Positions 6,767 through 7,242 of a stretch of 7,242 nt of DNA are shown piece by piece. The notes under the pieces were generated by a model, which was not told where the DNA came from, did not search any database, and saw nothing but the letters and a program-made list of their open reading frames with translations. The stretch is from Clostridiales bacterium (GTDB taxonomy: Bacteria > Bacillota_A > Clostridia > Lachnospirales > Lachnospiraceae), in contig JASKJZ010000123.1 in assembly GCA_030154385.1 (NCBI GenBank), forward strand, positions 1 through 7,242. Reading direction: 5' to 3'. Each line of letters begins with the position of its first letter. Position 1 is the first letter of the stretch. The position numbers were made by a program, and so were the translations under genes.

Positions 6767-7242
6767 ATGTTTGAACACAAAAAGATTCGAAACCTTAATG
6801 ATTATTTTGTTGATTTAAATTCCCGACAAAGTAAAGAGGTATATTTTTATCGAATTAATGGTTTCTCGGAGAAAATAGGGGATTTTATTAAGAAATATTA
6901 TGAGGTAGCAAGAGGGACGGGTGTTGTTATAGAGGGTAAAATCCCAAATCCGGATGAAAAAAATCTAGCCTATTATAGTGAGATAATGGGGATGAATTTT
7001 CAAATGAATTTGGATTTTATCACGATTAGTCTAAAAAAGTGGTTACCGCGAATGAATGATTTTCAGAGGGGAAATGTAGCTTCTTCCATATATAGCGTCC
7101 TTGATTCCATGAAGAAAAGTGGAAAAACAGAAAATATATTAAAAAATGCATATATCAAATTTATGTGTTGGTTGTATTATAAATTTGAACGAATCGTGAA
7201 TCGTTTGGGTGAAACTATCATTCCTAAAATTCTTTATGAAGG
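6767..7242 (+). CDS. YceG-family protein of the Ter-associated biosynthetic module (partial, N-terminal 158 residues)
   Basis: The frame opens with ATG at 6767, preceded by AGGTGAG 8 bases upstream, and runs without a stop to the right edge. Recognisable family stretches are KWLPRMNDFQRGNVASSIYS (91-110), KNAYIKFMCWLYYKFERIV (126-144) and PKILYE (153-158). These match the YceG component of Ter modules (Pfam YceG_bac, as in the Bacillus yce stress operon), not the unrelated lytic transglycosylase MltG, which was also once called YceG. The biochemical role is unknown; the family co-occurs with TelA, TerD and the PRTase/PELOTA/lyase enzymes. Full-length members are several hundred residues, so most of the protein lies outside the window. 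An ATG at 6760 is out of frame and stops after four codons. Confidence 0.88.
   Translation, partial: MFEHKKIRNLNDYFVDLNSRQSKEVYFYRINGFSEKIGDFIKKYYEVARGTGVVIEGKIPNPDEKNLAYYSEIMGMNFQMNLDFITISLKKWLPRMNDFQRGNVASSIYSVLDSMKKSGKTENILKNAYIKFMCWLYYKFERIVNRLGETIIPKILYE

Overview
This window looks like chromosome of a low-GC Gram-positive bacterium, most likely a Clostridia/Lachnospiraceae-type Firmicute. The signs are AT-rich DNA, strong GGAGG-type ribosome binding sites, several TTG starts, consensus-like sigma-A promoters and a clostridial-type xylose isomerase. The lineage is inferred from general gene character, not from a marker gene.

Left part (1-2200): a divergent sugar locus. An AraC-family regulator, cut by the left edge, runs leftward. 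A complete class II xylose isomerase gene (xylA) runs rightward and ends in a strong terminator. The 230-base gap between them carries a -10 box without a good -35 and a dense, interleaved cluster of inverted repeats, as expected for an activator-controlled sugar promoter. No xylulokinase or xylose transporter lies next to xylA inside the window.

Middle part (2200-3376): a HAD-family hydrolase gene with a TTG start is followed by the 3' remnant of a yjdF (DUF2992) gene. The remnant keeps the basic C-terminal domain but has lost its N-terminal domain, start codon and the riboswitch that normally precedes such genes.

Right part (3377-7242): four proteins typical of the 'biosynthetic module' linked to tellurium-resistance (Ter) stress-response systems. 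A PRTase-TRSP protein and a StiP-like PRTase-PELOTA protein form a tight two-gene operon, with one base between them. A leftward HpcH/CitE-like C-C bond lyase gene converges on them across a shared bidirectional terminator. A YceG-family gene, cut by the right edge, is divergent from the lyase gene. The two divergent genes share a 231-base regulatory region with a good extended -10 box on each strand. Published comparative genomics (Anantharaman, Iyer and Aravind) proposes that this module makes a nucleoside-like metabolite. The system is therefore named already but biochemically undefined. TerD, TelA and the ATP-grasp partners are not seen here and may lie beyond the right edge.

I do not see CRISPR, rRNA, tRNA or insertion-sequence features. 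The observations most worth checking are the split orientation of the Ter module, the decayed yjdF next to it, the inverted-repeat cluster upstream of xylA, and a possible 58-codon membrane peptide frame overlapping the YceG promoter and start.
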